DNA of 64,000 nt from Gemmata massiliana. GTDB taxonomy: Bacteria; Planctomycetota; Planctomycetia; Gemmatales; Gemmataceae. Below are positions 27,875 to 37,394 of the stretch, piece by piece. The notes under the pieces are model-generated. The model had not been told where the DNA came from. It searched no databases and saw only the letters and a list, made by a program, of their open reading frames with translations. The stretch is taken from NCBI GenBank assembly GCA_000531095.1, contig HG799468.1, positions 380,114 through 444,113 on the forward strand, read 5' to 3'. The position numbers were made by a program, and so were the translations under genes. How positions within the stretch are numbered: position 1 is the first letter of the stretch; each line of letters opens with the position of its first letter.

Positions 27875-28891
27875 ATGCTGCTCGGGGAACTCCAAGAGGA
27901 GATGGTCCGCACTGCGGCCGAAGTTCGCGTTGTCGAGAACGAGATCAAACGGGTCGAGGGCCTTCAACGCGAAGCCGAAGCAGACCTCCGGCAATTGCGG
28001 AGCAGTACGCTCTCCGCAGAACAGCTTTACGCTTCGTGTGACCGGCGGGTGTGCCCGCTTGAGAGGTCGGACTGCCGCTACCACCCGAAGAACGCGACCA
28101 CCGTACCCGACGAAGACCGCGACGCCCGCATCGCCGAGCGGCAAGACGACTACGCCCGGCACGCCGAGCGGGTCAACGAACTGACCGCGAAACTGCCCCA
28201 GTTGAAGGAAACGGCCACAGCCGCGGACAACGCCCTCACGGCAGCGCGGGATTCCCGCGATGACGCGGTTCGTCTTGTTGACACGGAAATCGGACGATGG
28301 GACGAATTGGAGAAGCAACTGGGCGGGTACACCACAGATGTCAAGGCGGCAGAACGCGAGCAAAAGAAGGTCGAAAAGGCAGAACGCAGTATCCGTGAGT
28401 CGCTGGAACAGCAACGGGCAGAAAAGGCGGAACGGGACCGGCAGGTAAGAGAATTGAGTGGGCTGTATGACGGCACGTTGAAGCGTCTTATCGGCCCGGA
28501 GGCCGGCGGGGTGATCAAACGCGACGCTCGTGGTCTGCACCCAGCCGCAGACGAAGTAGCTGCTCCCGGCGGTGCGACCATAGGCTCGCTTTCCCACGTC
28601 GTCGCACTCGACCTCGCGTACTTGGCAGCGAATCTGAGCGGGCTCGGCCGGTTGCCCGGGTTCCTAATCCACGACAGCCCGGAGAGCATCGTGATGGAGT
28701 CTGCCTTGTACGACCGCCTTCTTCGCTTTGTGCTAGAAATGGAAGCCGCCTGCGGCGATCAGGGCGTCGGGTTTCAGTACATCGTGACGACCACCGCTAC
28801 ACCGCCTGCCGAAGTGGCTGGTGAGCCGTACGCGGTGCTCACGCTGGACGCCCGGTCCGACGCCACACGACTGCTCCGCTCGTCGTTCTGA
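27875..28891 (+). pseudogene. C-terminal half of a coiled-coil (SMC/ABC-like) ATPase; N-terminal ATP-binding half missing
   Basis: The 338-aa surviving part begins with a long coiled coil (about residues 1-190, Glu/Lys/Arg/Gln-rich) containing a Cys cluster (CDRRVCPLERSDC). It ends with a globular segment GSLSHVVALDLAYLAANLSG and PGFLIHDSPESIVMESALYD, which looks like the signature helix and Walker B/D-loop of ABC-type coiled-coil ATPases such as those in ABC-three-component and DUF2326/DUF3732-type conflict systems. No Walker A is present in frame upstream, where the DNA becomes repetitive and low-information. The gene is therefore truncated, perhaps by the rearrangement marked by the 26-bp duplication, and is unlikely to work alone. 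Confidence 0.65.
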
Positions 28892-29433
28892 CCCGACAGC
28901 GAGATCGAATAGAGGTAAGACTGCACATTAGGAAAAAGCGAGCAATCTGATCGTAGGTCGCTTCCGACCTTCGGCAGCGCACCCGGCTTCGCCGAGCCAC
29001 TTCTCCAGTTCGTCCCACACCGGTTCGGCGTCCCGCTGTCACCGTGCCCGCCGAGGCTCTTCGCGTTGACGACGTTGCTCCCGTTGCGCCGGGTACTGTC
29101 ACGACCGCATCAGTGCGTGGTTGCCGGGTGCGAGAATGTGGACGTGTTGAATCACTGCCGCAGTGAGGGGCCGCACGTCCGTGGGTGTTGGGTCGTGGAC
29201 CTGGTGCTCGGGAAGGCGTGATCGGCGAACAGAGGATTAACGGTCCAGTTATCGAGGCGCGATAGAATTCGACGCCTAAGCAAGTACTAATCACGCTCCT
29301 GGTTCAAGCTCTTCATCAGCAGTCGGGGTAAACATTGAACAGTCTCAATTGTTTGAGGCCTACGAAGTGTAGCTTACTGATCCGCAGGTAAGCAAAGCCT
29401 CTGACGTGGTGACGTGTTTATAACTTGTTGGGT
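28892..29433. other. intergenic stretch, nothing recognised
   Basis: About 540 bp between the truncated ATPase and the transposase remnant. All frames are interrupted or give Arg/Ser/Thr-rich shadows; a minus-strand frame covering 28839-29294 has no protein-like signature. Base composition becomes less G+C rich after 29240, consistent with insertion-sequence flanks. Confidence 0.5.
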
Positions 29434-29690
29434 ATGAGGAGTAATGGAACGGCGACCGAGTTGGAGGCGCGTCGCCATTTAGCGGTTCAGCGCGTGGGTG
29501 AGGGGTAGGCACAACAGGACGTAGCCGCGTTCTTGGGCGTCCACCCGGCCACCGTCAAGAAGTGGATCGCGCGCCACCGCGCCGGCGGGGCCGACGGACT
29601 GAGTGCCACGCCCACGCCCGGGCGCCATCGGTTCCTGACCGATGAACAGGAGCGCCAGGTGCTCGAGTGGGTTGGTGAACGCGCCCGTTT
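29434..29690 (+). pseudogene. IS630-type transposase, N-terminal remnant
   Basis: From the ATG at 29434 the translation gives the helix-turn-helix start of an IS630/IS-HTH transposase: EARRHLAVQRVGEG, an in-frame TAG at 29506-29508, then AQQDVAAFLGVHPATVKKWI, GGADGLSATPTPGRHRFLT and DEQERQVLEWV. Similarity stops near 29685, where the catalytic DDE part should begin. The gene therefore has a nonsense codon and lacks two thirds of its length. It marks past insertion activity at the left edge of the large co-directional locus. Confidence 0.7.
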
Positions 29691-29983
29691 CGTTCGGGGT
29701 GCGCGGCCCGGGCCGCGTCACGGATCGCGACCCACTCGACGGCCGCGTGAAAGAACTCGTCGGCGCGCATGACGTCCCGCCTTAGTCCGGCATATGGAAA
29801 ACGCTCGCGGCTTACAAAGTGTGATCCTGCGCCCAGCACTCCAGAGTCGTCTCTGCAAAAAATCCGCACCTCGCAGTCAATAGCCCACCACTTCCCGTGC
29901 GACCATCTTTGGTGTACCGGTGCCGGACCACTTGCGTGGAGGCGCCCGATACCGGTCGCAACAACTCGCATGTGGAGATAGCG

Positions 29984-31150
29984 ATGTCAGACAAGAAAGC
30001 ATTCGGTCCCGCGGCGGAATTCGCCCTCGCCGCGTTGATCTGTGCGGCGCTGATCGGAGTCGCGATGTCAATGTCGGGGAGCGAGGAGTGGCTGTCGAGC
30101 GGCCCGTGGATGTTCACGATGATCGCGGCCACTGTAATCTCGCTGGTCGGTCTCTGCGTGAGCCAGAGGCCGCTCGGCTTCTCCAGCGGTCAAATCATGG
30201 GTGGCTTTGCCCTCACGGGCGTGCTGTTCTTCGGTGCCTATGGCACGGCCCACATGAACAAGGCGGAGCGCGAGAACACCCAGGCACGGAAGGAGGCCGA
30301 GGAGGCGAAGGGGGCCGCCCAACAGGCCAGGAAGGAAATGGATGTGGTGAAGACCAACCACCAGCAAGATGCGAACCAGCTGCGGAACAATCACCGCCAA
30401 CTCACGGAGAGTATGAACAAGAAATTCCAGTCATTCATTGAAGAGAAAGAGAAGCAAGAGGCGGCGTTGGAGGTCAAGCTGGCCGAGGCCAAGAAGATCG
30501 GCTCCGAGGATGCCAAGAAGTTCCAGACGCAGCTCGACGCGGTCCAAAAGGAACTGAAGGCAGCTCGCGAAGCCCAGATCGCGATGCAGAAGAAGCTAGA
30601 CGAGAAGAAGGAGGAAAAGAAGGACGACACGCAAAACACCAACACGACCAACACGACCAACACGACCAACACGACCAACACGAGTGGCGATGGTAAGGGT
30701 GACGGCAAGGGTGACGGCAAGGGCGGTGAGGCCTTCGAGAAGTTGATGACCGCCGCAATTGCCGCCGCGATTGCCGCCGTCGCGCCGGAGCTGCTGCCCC
30801 TGCTGGGGGCCGTCCTGCCGGACCTGTTCAGCCTCGGCACGAGTCACGAAGACCTTCCGAAGGTGGTCGGCGCACTGAAGGACATCAAGTCGGGCAAGGC
30901 GGTCGATCCGAAGAAGTTCGTCGAGGACTTCTTGAACCAGGACTTCAAGGACAAGACGACCGCCGCGCTCGCCCTGAAGCGGTTGCTCGATGAGACCACG
31001 ATCGGGACGCCCGAATTCCGCGAGGCGGCGCGGGCGCATCTCGATGACTACCTGAAGAAGAACCCGCCCGCGACCGGCCCAAAGAAGGACGTTAAGGCGG
31101 AGCCTAAGGTCGAGCCCAAGAAAGACGAGAAGGGTAATCCGATTGGTTGA
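29984..31150 (+). CDS. membrane protein with three N-terminal helices and long coiled coil
   Basis: 388 aa; ATG with GGAG upstream. Three hydrophobic segments (about 10-29, 42-60, 70-88) are followed by a strong coiled coil (about 90-215, Lys/Glu/Gln-rich). Then come a low-complexity linker of repeated TNT units and GDGKGDGKG, an Ala-rich hydrophobic stretch (about 250-282), and a charged tail ending in KDVKAEPKVEPKKDE-type repeats. No family is recognised. It is the first gene of the co-directional run ending at 50.3 kb, 73 nt before the MoxR gene and separated from it by a palindrome. A structural or scaffold role in an envelope complex is an inference from the architecture. Confidence 0.75.
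   Translation: MSDKKAFGPAAEFALAALICAALIGVAMSMSGSEEWLSSGPWMFTMIAATVISLVGLCVSQRPLGFSSGQIMGGFALTGVLFFGAYGTAHMNKAERENTQARKEAEEAKGAAQQARKEMDVVKTNHQQDANQLRNNHRQLTESMNKKFQSFIEEKEKQEAALEVKLAEAKKIGSEDAKKFQTQLDAVQKELKAAREAQIAMQKKLDEKKEEKKDDTQNTNTTNTTNTTNTTNTSGDGKGDGKGDGKGGEAFEKLMTAAIAAAIAAVAPELLPLLGAVLPDLFSLGTSHEDLPKVVGALKDIKSGKAVDPKKFVEDFLNQDFKDKTTAALALKRLLDETTIGTPEFREAARAHLDDYLKKNPPATGPKKDVKAEPKVEPKKDEKGNPIG
30641..30721 (+). repeat. in-gene tandem microrepeats
   Basis: Four exact copies of the 9-mer AACACGACC (30641-30676) plus a fifth diverged copy encode Asn-Thr-Thr triplets. Two exact 12-mers GGTGACGGCAAG (30698-30721) follow. Both keep the reading frame and encode the flexible linker of the coiled-coil protein; they are prone to slippage and length variation. 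Confidence 0.85.
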
Positions 31151-31179
31151 TCGCTTGTGAAACCGCTGTATTATCGATC

Positions 31180-31204
31180 CGCGCGAGGCATGATGCCTCG
31201 CGCG
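31180..31204. repeat. 25-nt palindrome between the first gene and the moxR-like gene
   Basis: Arms CGCGCGAGGCAT (31180-31191) and ATGCCTCGCGCG (31193-31204) are exact reverse complements, ending 19 nt before the ATPase start. There is no T-run, so it may be an mRNA-processing/attenuation hairpin or an operator rather than a full terminator. Confidence 0.7.
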
Positions 31205-31223
31205 CTTCTTGCTTGGGGGGCAC

Positions 31224-33197
31224 ATGTTTGATCTGAAAGCGTTGTGGCCGCAGCGGCGCGCGGCGGAACGGTACTCCGCCCCGGCCGCTCCCGAAGACGA
31301 GGCCGGGTGGCGTACCGTCGGCGCGGACGAACTGGAGCGCGAACTCTACGGCGCGGTCGTCCGCAAGGAACCCGTCATGCTCGTGGGCCCCCCGGGAGTG
31401 GGGAAAACTTATACCTCCAAGCGCGTCGGGGCGCGTGCCAAAGGGGAGAAAAAAATCAAGACCTTCGAGGTCATTGTCGGCGACAAGAACCTCACTCCCG
31501 ACGCGCTATTCGAATCTCGCCTGGTCATCACCGACAAGTCCAAGCGGTTCGTCCGGCTCATCCCGTCAATGATTCGCCGGCACGTCGGCAAGTCGTTCAT
31601 ACCGGTCGATGAGGTCAAGAGCGCCGACGACGCGCGCGACAGGTGGAAGGACGAGGACTATCTTTTTTTGGTTTTGGACGAGGCCTCGCGCTGTACGCCC
31701 TCTTTCGTGGATGCACTCCTTCCTGTGCTCAATGATTTTCAAGTCACGGTCGAGGGTCGAACATTTTATGCTCCGGTTTTGGTGACGCTTCTTTTGAACC
31801 CCCCGGGAATGGATGCAACCGCAGCGGCATTTTCGCACGCCCTGACCAGCAGGCTTTACCAACGCTTTACTATCCGCCAGCCCGGGCCGCGCGAACTGTG
31901 CGACATTTACACCTTGCCGCACGTCAAGAAGGACGCCGAGCGGTTCAAGATCCGGCACACCGACGCGAACCTAGCAGGGATGGCCCGCCTTGCGTGTGGA
32001 GTAATCACGCTGTTGTGGGGGTTGCCCGTCAAGGGGCGCCCGGGGATGGCGTCACTGTCTGACAACGCGATACACCTGATCACTCAGGCCGCCCGACTCG
32101 ACCCCAAACTGGAATCGCTCTTAACGCGGCTGGGGCCAATGGTCCGATTCGGGCCCGACGCCAGAAAAGGGCGCAGATGGCTGATTACAGCTGCTCACGG
32201 TGCCAGTCGGAAGGGCGCGATCGTGGCGCACCGCCACCTCATCGAGACCTGTGTCCCGTGCCTGTCCGTTGGCGGCAAGCAGACGTTCAGCGAGGGACAG
32301 GAGCCGGACAAGCAAGCCGAGTTTGAAAAGTTGATCCACGAGATCACTTCGCTGGTCCTCCAGTCAAAGGCGCTACGCGACCTTCTGCTCGACCCGCCGG
32401 CGGTCATTCGCCCGCCGTATGATCCCGGCACCCTCGCCGCGGGCTTCTTCAGCGAAGCGGTCGAGGACCGACGCATCACGATGCACCACTCGTGGGAAGT
32501 GTTTACTGAGCGATTGCAGGAGGATGAGGTGCCCAACCGCACGGCGGTGCGTGCGGAAGGCAAACGCTTCCTGGAAAGCCTCGCCACCCAGGGCGCCAAC
32601 ATCGACACGTGGCAGCGCGAAGGTAAATCGGAGCAGGACGCCGTCTTCCAGATCGCGAAGACCGCTCACGAGGTCTCCACGCCCGCCGAAGGTTGGAGAG
32701 AGCACAAGCCGCCGATCTCCAAGGACGGGTTCTCCACCGACGCCTACCGCGAGATGTTCCGCGCCCTGGCGGAGTACGCCGACGCGCCTGGGGCGTCGTG
32801 GATGGTGCAAGCGCTCAGTGCTTGCTTGAAATCCCCCACTGGCGCAGACCCGCTACTCTCGCCTGCAGAGGAAGCCCGGCTCGCGTGTCGGCGGATTGGT
32901 TTGCCAGACCGTCACGTGCGGGACATCTTCCAACTGACCGAGAGGCACGCCGAATTCCGCGGGCGGGCGGAGCGTATTGCGCTGCTGTTGGCGGAAGTCC
33001 TCAAACTTGAGGGGAAGAAAATCGGCAAACTGCCGGAGGTCACTTCCGCGCAATTCCCCACACCCGATGACCCGGAGAAGTTGCCGGTGTGGTCGTCCGA
33101 GCGCCGCGAGTTGGTCGCCTGGTTGGAGCGGCTAAGCGAGGCGCACATGGACTTGGCCGAGCGGTGCGAAACCGCGATCGGCTACCTCAAGGGCTAA
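31224..33197 (+). CDS. MoxR/RavA-like AAA+ ATPase
   Basis: 657 aa. The AAA+ core is clear: Walker A GPPGVGKT (residues 55-62), Walker B LFLVLDEA (about 147-154), then LLNPPGMDATAAAFSHALTSRLYQRF (sensor 1 and arginine-finger region). Unlike a minimal MoxR (about 330 aa), it carries a ~300-residue C-terminal extension of mostly helical sequence with no recognised domain. MoxR proteins act as chaperone-like remodelers of vWA-domain partners, and vWA-type genes lie in this same run. I start at the ATG at 31224 (GGGGGG upstream); a TTG at 31209 is the alternative. It precedes the next gene by 15 nt. Confidence 0.85.
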   Translation: MFDLKALWPQRRAAERYSAPAAPEDEAGWRTVGADELERELYGAVVRKEPVMLVGPPGVGKTYTSKRVGARAKGEKKIKTFEVIVGDKNLTPDALFESRLVITDKSKRFVRLIPSMIRRHVGKSFIPVDEVKSADDARDRWKDEDYLFLVLDEASRCTPSFVDALLPVLNDFQVTVEGRTFYAPVLVTLLLNPPGMDATAAAFSHALTSRLYQRFTIRQPGPRELCDIYTLPHVKKDAERFKIRHTDANLAGMARLACGVITLLWGLPVKGRPGMASLSDNAIHLITQAARLDPKLESLLTRLGPMVRFGPDARKGRRWLITAAHGASRKGAIVAHRHLIETCVPCLSVGGKQTFSEGQEPDKQAEFEKLIHEITSLVLQSKALRDLLLDPPAVIRPPYDPGTLAAGFFSEAVEDRRITMHHSWEVFTERLQEDEVPNRTAVRAEGKRFLESLATQGANIDTWQREGKSEQDAVFQIAKTAHEVSTPAEGWREHKPPISKDGFSTDAYREMFRALAEYADAPGASWMVQALSACLKSPTGADPLLSPAEEARLACRRIGLPDRHVRDIFQLTERHAEFRGRAERIALLLAEVLKLEGKKIGKLPEVTSAQFPTPDDPEKLPVWSSERRELVAWLERLSEAHMDLAERCETAIGYLKG

Positions 33198-33212
33198 TTC
33201 CGAAGGAACCGT

Positions 33213-36200
33213 ATGGGAACCGTCGACGTGGTTGCGGCCGTGCTCGCCGCGGCATCGGGGCTGGTGGCCGCCGCGCGGCTTGCGATCCGGGGACGCGCGC
33301 CGGTGACCGCGGTGGCCATTTTGGGCGTGGCAGCGTCCGCGGTTTTCGTCGCGCTTGGCACCATGCGGAAGGTCGGGTCGGAAGTGGTGGTCGTGATGGA
33401 CCGACTGCCGCCCGGCGAACTCAAGCCGGACCTAGGGCCATTGCTCTCCCAGATTGACGCCTCCGGCGCGAGGCGGGTTGGGGTCATTGGGATCGACCCG
33501 GAGGCGAGCGAGCCGACCGCGTTCGAGTGGGCGCCGGTTGGCGACCCAGCGGCGGCGCGGTCTCGCGCCGGGCGGGCGCGAACGCCGGACGAGGCGATTA
33601 CCGCCGCACTGGCCTCACCAACTGACCGCGGGTGGTATCACGCGGTTCTCAGCGCCGTTGGGGGAAGTGATCGGCGCGTCGTTATCGCGGTGTCAGATCC
33701 GGACCGGTGGGTGAACTGGCTGCCGGTCCATGTCGAACAGCGGCTGGCCGATGCCCGCAAATCCGGCGCATTGGTCGACCGGGTTTCCTTGCTCCCGAGT
33801 CGCGAAACCATCCAACTCGACGTGCAAGCCCCGCTCGGATTGCCGCTCGGTCGCTCGCTCACTGAGTATACCGTTCCAGTCGTTGTCACCGCGAAGGCGC
33901 CCGCCCCGCTGGGTACGCCGGGGCAGGTCTTCGATGTCCACGTCGAAGCCAACCTCGACCGCGCCGATCCATCCAACGCGAACTCGCCAACGGTAGCGAC
34001 GGCCTCGTTTGACGCCACCGCCACGGTGCGGGCGACCGGCGACCTGAGCGTTTGGATTCCTACGCAGAAATTCTCCACGCCGTCCGGCGCGTCGCCGCAG
34101 TTCGACGCGGACGGGTTCGTCCGGTGCGGGGTGCGGTTGGAGATCAAGGGCAGCGGGCCAACCCCGCTCATCGGCACCGGCGCGTCTTACCTGCCGCTGC
34201 GTCGCAGTGAAGTGGTGATCGCCTGCGGAAGCGGCGACGGCCTCGAACGGCTCCTGGCCGCACCGCCGCCCGGCACCCCGGAGGCAGCGCGAATCGAGTC
34301 GCTGGCGAAGGCGCTCACTGACTCCGACCGCGGGCGTTCCGCTGGGCGCTTCACCTTTCTCACGCCCAATCAGGTGCTCGCGAGGCTGAAGAATCCGACC
34401 GAGCGACTGAGCGTGGTCGTCCTGCACGAGATGCCTTCGGACTTCTGGAAGGTGGAGACGCTCGACCTGCTCAGCGGCGCGGTGAAAAACGGTTTGACGC
34501 TGCTTGTGACACCCGCACCGGTACCGCCTGCCGATCCAAACGTTGCCGCGAAGTTACGCGCCCTGCTCCCTGCGGTGGGCACGCCCGACCCGCGAACCGC
34601 CCCGAACGTCACGGCGGTCACGATAGACCGGACCATGATGCTCACGTTCGTCTTCGACGCGGCGAGTTGGGGGCAAATTCTGGAGACGCCCGGGAAGGAC
34701 GGCGTCCGCAAGCCACTCCCCCCCGCTCTACCGCTGCAAGTTCTCGCCGCCAACAAGATGCTCCAGCACCTGAGCGCGATGGACGTGGCACACGGTACGA
34801 TCACACCCGGCGCCAACGGGTCGGTCGGCTACACACCCACGCCCGGCAAAAAGGACCGGGTGACGGTGCGCGTCTGCCCGCGGGTCGCCACGGCTCACCG
34901 ACTAGCCGACCGGTACGTTGGGAGCGCGATCGAATTCCGCCTGGCCGCCGGGTTCGCCAACCTCCCGAAGCTGCTGATCCCGTGGGCGGATTACGGGCTT
35001 GTGCCACCGCCTCCGGCCGCGCCCTACCCCCTCGACGACCCCGGATACACGACCAACCACGCCGTCGTACTGTTCTGCGGCAACATCCCGCAGCCGGAGC
35101 TGAACGCTCTGCTCCCCGAGACCATTTCGTTTACCGCGGGGGACATGCCCCCGCGCGTGATGAAGCAAACGCCCCCGTCGGTGCTGGCCGAGTTGATGCG
35201 GCGCGGGGCTACGGTCGCGGCGGTCCGGATCGACACCACGCCGGAGTACCACACCGCCTGGGCAAAGCTGCCGACTCAGTGGCCGGGGCCGGGGCCGAAC
35301 CTGATCACCAAGTTCACGCTCGCGCCCGATGAGTACCTGGAAACGTTCCTCCCAGTCGCGGTGAAGAAGGGATGCACCCCCGGCCAGGGCGGGGCCGGGC
35401 CACTTGCACTTCCGGAAGCCGCGGTAAACCGGCGGCTGATCCGCACCGATCCGGCGAAGCCGTGGTTCCGCGTCCTGACACTGACTGACGTAAGCGTGCA
35501 GGCAGACGCGGAAGCACTGGGCAGCGAGTTGGCGGCTACGTTCAAGCCGCTGTTCGCCTCGCCGCGCTCCGGCATGTCGGTCGCCGTGACCGGGTGGGGC
35601 CGGTTCGTCGATGAGCGAATCGGCCCCGGATTGCCCAAGGCGAAGCTCGTGGCAGGAGCGGCGCTTGATACGGCCTGGCCGGAAGCGATGCGCCCGCCAG
35701 CGGCCCGCCGCGCGCGGCTGATGGCTTCGCCGCCCGAGTTCCCCGCCGAGGCTAGAGGCACCTTCGGGTTCGCGGTGGACACCGGGCCGCCCCAGGCGCA
35801 GCTCGGCCCGTTGCCCGCGCTGGTCGGCGGGGTGCTGGGCCGCGGGCACCTCCTCGTCTGCAGCTACAGCCCCTTCGAGAACGACCCGGCATGGGCCGAC
35901 AAGGGGCGGGAGCACGTGATCTGCCCAATCGGAGGCAACCCCAACTTCTCCGCGGATGTGCTCGGTCCGCAGCGATTGCTAGACCTTGCCACATTCATCG
36001 CTTCGCGTCTGGAGAAGGCTCCCGCCGGCATAGCGATCCTCCGGGCTGTTCGTCACACCGATGCGCGAGGGGGGATGGAACTGACCGTCGCGTTCGCGGA
36101 GGAGCACAGTCGGCGCCGATCATTTTGGGAACCGCGGGTCGCATCCGTGGACGGCATACGGCAGAAGACGCTGTCCGTGCGCGACGTCGATTGGCCGGGG

Positions 36201-37394
36201 CGAACGGCAACCTTCGTGCTCTCCCCGGAAGACGCAGTGGCGCTGGCGGGCGCGACTGGGGAGCGGATCGCCCCGGATTTCGGCGACGGGGTGGACCTGA
36301 CGTGTTCCTTCCTCCTCCCCAAGCCGCCTGAGACCGCGTGGCGGTACACGCCCTCGCTGGGTTCGTGCGACGTACTTGCGGCCAACACCGGTGGCTCGGT
36401 GGAGGCAAGCGAACTGAAGCCGCTCACCCGACCCGTGCGCCCGTGGGCAGCAATCGCGGTTGCGTTCTTCGCGGCACTGGCGGCGCTCGCTCGCGGGAGC
36501 GGGCGGTGGCGCAAGTGGGTCTTTGGGTTGAAGGCGGAAGGTGCGCTGCCGGAGGTCGATACCGCCGCACTGGCCGAGGAGTACGGCCGGGACCACGCGC
36601 CCTCGCGGCCCACGCGATATGGGACGCCCGACGGGCGGCTCCCGCTCGGCCCTGGCGGGCGGCTCGACGCCGTGCCCGTTCAACACCTCGTCCGCTGGCT
36701 CATCGGCATTCCGGGCATCCCCGAGGTCGATCACCGGTTGCCGCACAAGGCGGCGCAAATCGTCATCGTGGTGTCGATGGGGGCGAGTGCTCGCGCGTCC
36801 GGGCGAGGGCGCCCGCGCGTTGCCCTTATGTCCGTACTGTCCACGCTTCTCGCGGAAATCTACTGGCTGCGCTCGGCATCCGTCCGGGTGATCGGGACGG
36901 GTCTGGCGGGCGGGCCGCAGTCATTCGGACCCGCGACCGGCCGTGAGGCCGGGCAAGGGCTCGACCGCGCAATCCAGGGGTGGGCGGAGCGCGGAACCGC
37001 GCCGCTTGAGGGGCCGGATCGGCTCGACGTTCTCCCAGGAGCGACCGTCTTCTGGATCTCCGACTTCGTTGAAGAGAACCCGGACGCGCTGATGGGGTGG
37101 GCGGAGGAACTCGCTGACGGCGGCGGGCGGCTGGCCGGTGTGATGGCGGTGTCCGCGGGTGAGTTCAATCGCGTCGGCGGCCTAGGGGTTCTCTCTCGCC
37201 CACTCGGTGCCATCGACCGGACGGAATCCACGCGGGGCGACCTGCGTGACGGGTTCGAGGCCGAGGCGGCCGAACTGCGCGCCACGTTCGCCCGTCGTGG
37301 TATTCCGCTTGCGATTGTCGCTGGTGAACTCGACGGGCAGGCACTGGTCGAAGAGTTTGACCGGGCCGGAATCTTACTCGCACCGGGGGAGTGA
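33213..37394 (+). CDS. giant membrane protein with vWA-like, GATase-like and C-terminal DUF58-like regions
   Basis: 1393 aa. Two N-terminal membrane helices (about 5-27 and 33-50) are followed by a large exported region of beta-rich domains. One part resembles the CARDB/GATase-like architecture of planctomycete BatA-type proteins (VVVMDRLPPGELK; LDLLSGAVKNGLTLLVTPAP). A membrane helix near 1076-1095 leads to a cytosolic domain (from about 1110 to the end) similar in layout to DUF58/vWA: GGRLDAVPVQHLVRWL, IVIVVSMGASARASG in place of the usual DxSxS, then TVFWISDFVEENPDALMGW. The MIDAS is therefore degenerate. The gene follows the MoxR-like ATPase, as DUF58 and vWA genes usually do. Domain names are inference from layout, not a profile hit. 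Confidence 0.65.
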   Translation: MGTVDVVAAVLAAASGLVAAARLAIRGRAPVTAVAILGVAASAVFVALGTMRKVGSEVVVVMDRLPPGELKPDLGPLLSQIDASGARRVGVIGIDPEASEPTAFEWAPVGDPAAARSRAGRARTPDEAITAALASPTDRGWYHAVLSAVGGSDRRVVIAVSDPDRWVNWLPVHVEQRLADARKSGALVDRVSLLPSRETIQLDVQAPLGLPLGRSLTEYTVPVVVTAKAPAPLGTPGQVFDVHVEANLDRADPSNANSPTVATASFDATATVRATGDLSVWIPTQKFSTPSGASPQFDADGFVRCGVRLEIKGSGPTPLIGTGASYLPLRRSEVVIACGSGDGLERLLAAPPPGTPEAARIESLAKALTDSDRGRSAGRFTFLTPNQVLARLKNPTERLSVVVLHEMPSDFWKVETLDLLSGAVKNGLTLLVTPAPVPPADPNVAAKLRALLPAVGTPDPRTAPNVTAVTIDRTMMLTFVFDAASWGQILETPGKDGVRKPLPPALPLQVLAANKMLQHLSAMDVAHGTITPGANGSVGYTPTPGKKDRVTVRVCPRVATAHRLADRYVGSAIEFRLAAGFANLPKLLIPWADYGLVPPPPAAPYPLDDPGYTTNHAVVLFCGNIPQPELNALLPETISFTAGDMPPRVMKQTPPSVLAELMRRGATVAAVRIDTTPEYHTAWAKLPTQWPGPGPNLITKFTLAPDEYLETFLPVAVKKGCTPGQGGAGPLALPEAAVNRRLIRTDPAKPWFRVLTLTDVSVQADAEALGSELAATFKPLFASPRSGMSVAVTGWGRFVDERIGPGLPKAKLVAGAALDTAWPEAMRPPAARRARLMASPPEFPAEARGTFGFAVDTGPPQAQLGPLPALVGGVLGRGHLLVCSYSPFENDPAWADKGREHVICPIGGNPNFSADVLGPQRLLDLATFIASRLEKAPAGIAILRAVRHTDARGGMELTVAFAEEHSRRRSFWEPRVASVDGIRQKTLSVRDVDWPGRTATFVLSPEDAVALAGATGERIAPDFGDGVDLTCSFLLPKPPETAWRYTPSLGSCDVLAANTGGSVEASELKPLTRPVRPWAAIAVAFFAALAALARGSGRWRKWVFGLKAEGALPEVDTAALAEEYGRDHAPSRPTRYGTPDGRLPLGPGGRLDAVPVQHLVRWLIGIPGIPEVDHRLPHKAAQIVIVVSMGASARASGRGRPRVALMSVLSTLLAEIYWLRSASVRVIGTGLAGGPQSFGPATGREAGQGLDRAIQGWAERGTAPLEGPDRLDVLPGATVFWISDFVEENPDALMGWAEELADGGGRLAGVMAVSAGEFNRVGGLGVLSRPLGAIDRTESTRGDLRDGFEAEAAELRATFARRGIPLAIVAGELDGQALVEEFDRAGILLAPGE

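Noticed and set aside
28839..29294. 151-codon reverse frame after the truncated ATPase
   Set aside because: Composition is Arg/Thr/Ser/Pro-rich, it overlaps the ATPase 3' end, and it has no ribosome site or recognisable motif.
29555..29971. 138-codon reverse frame overlapping the IS630 remnant
   Set aside because: Part of it (around 29700-29870) has natural-looking composition and may be a gene remnant, but the rest overlaps the transposase remnant in antisense; no start or family could be supported.
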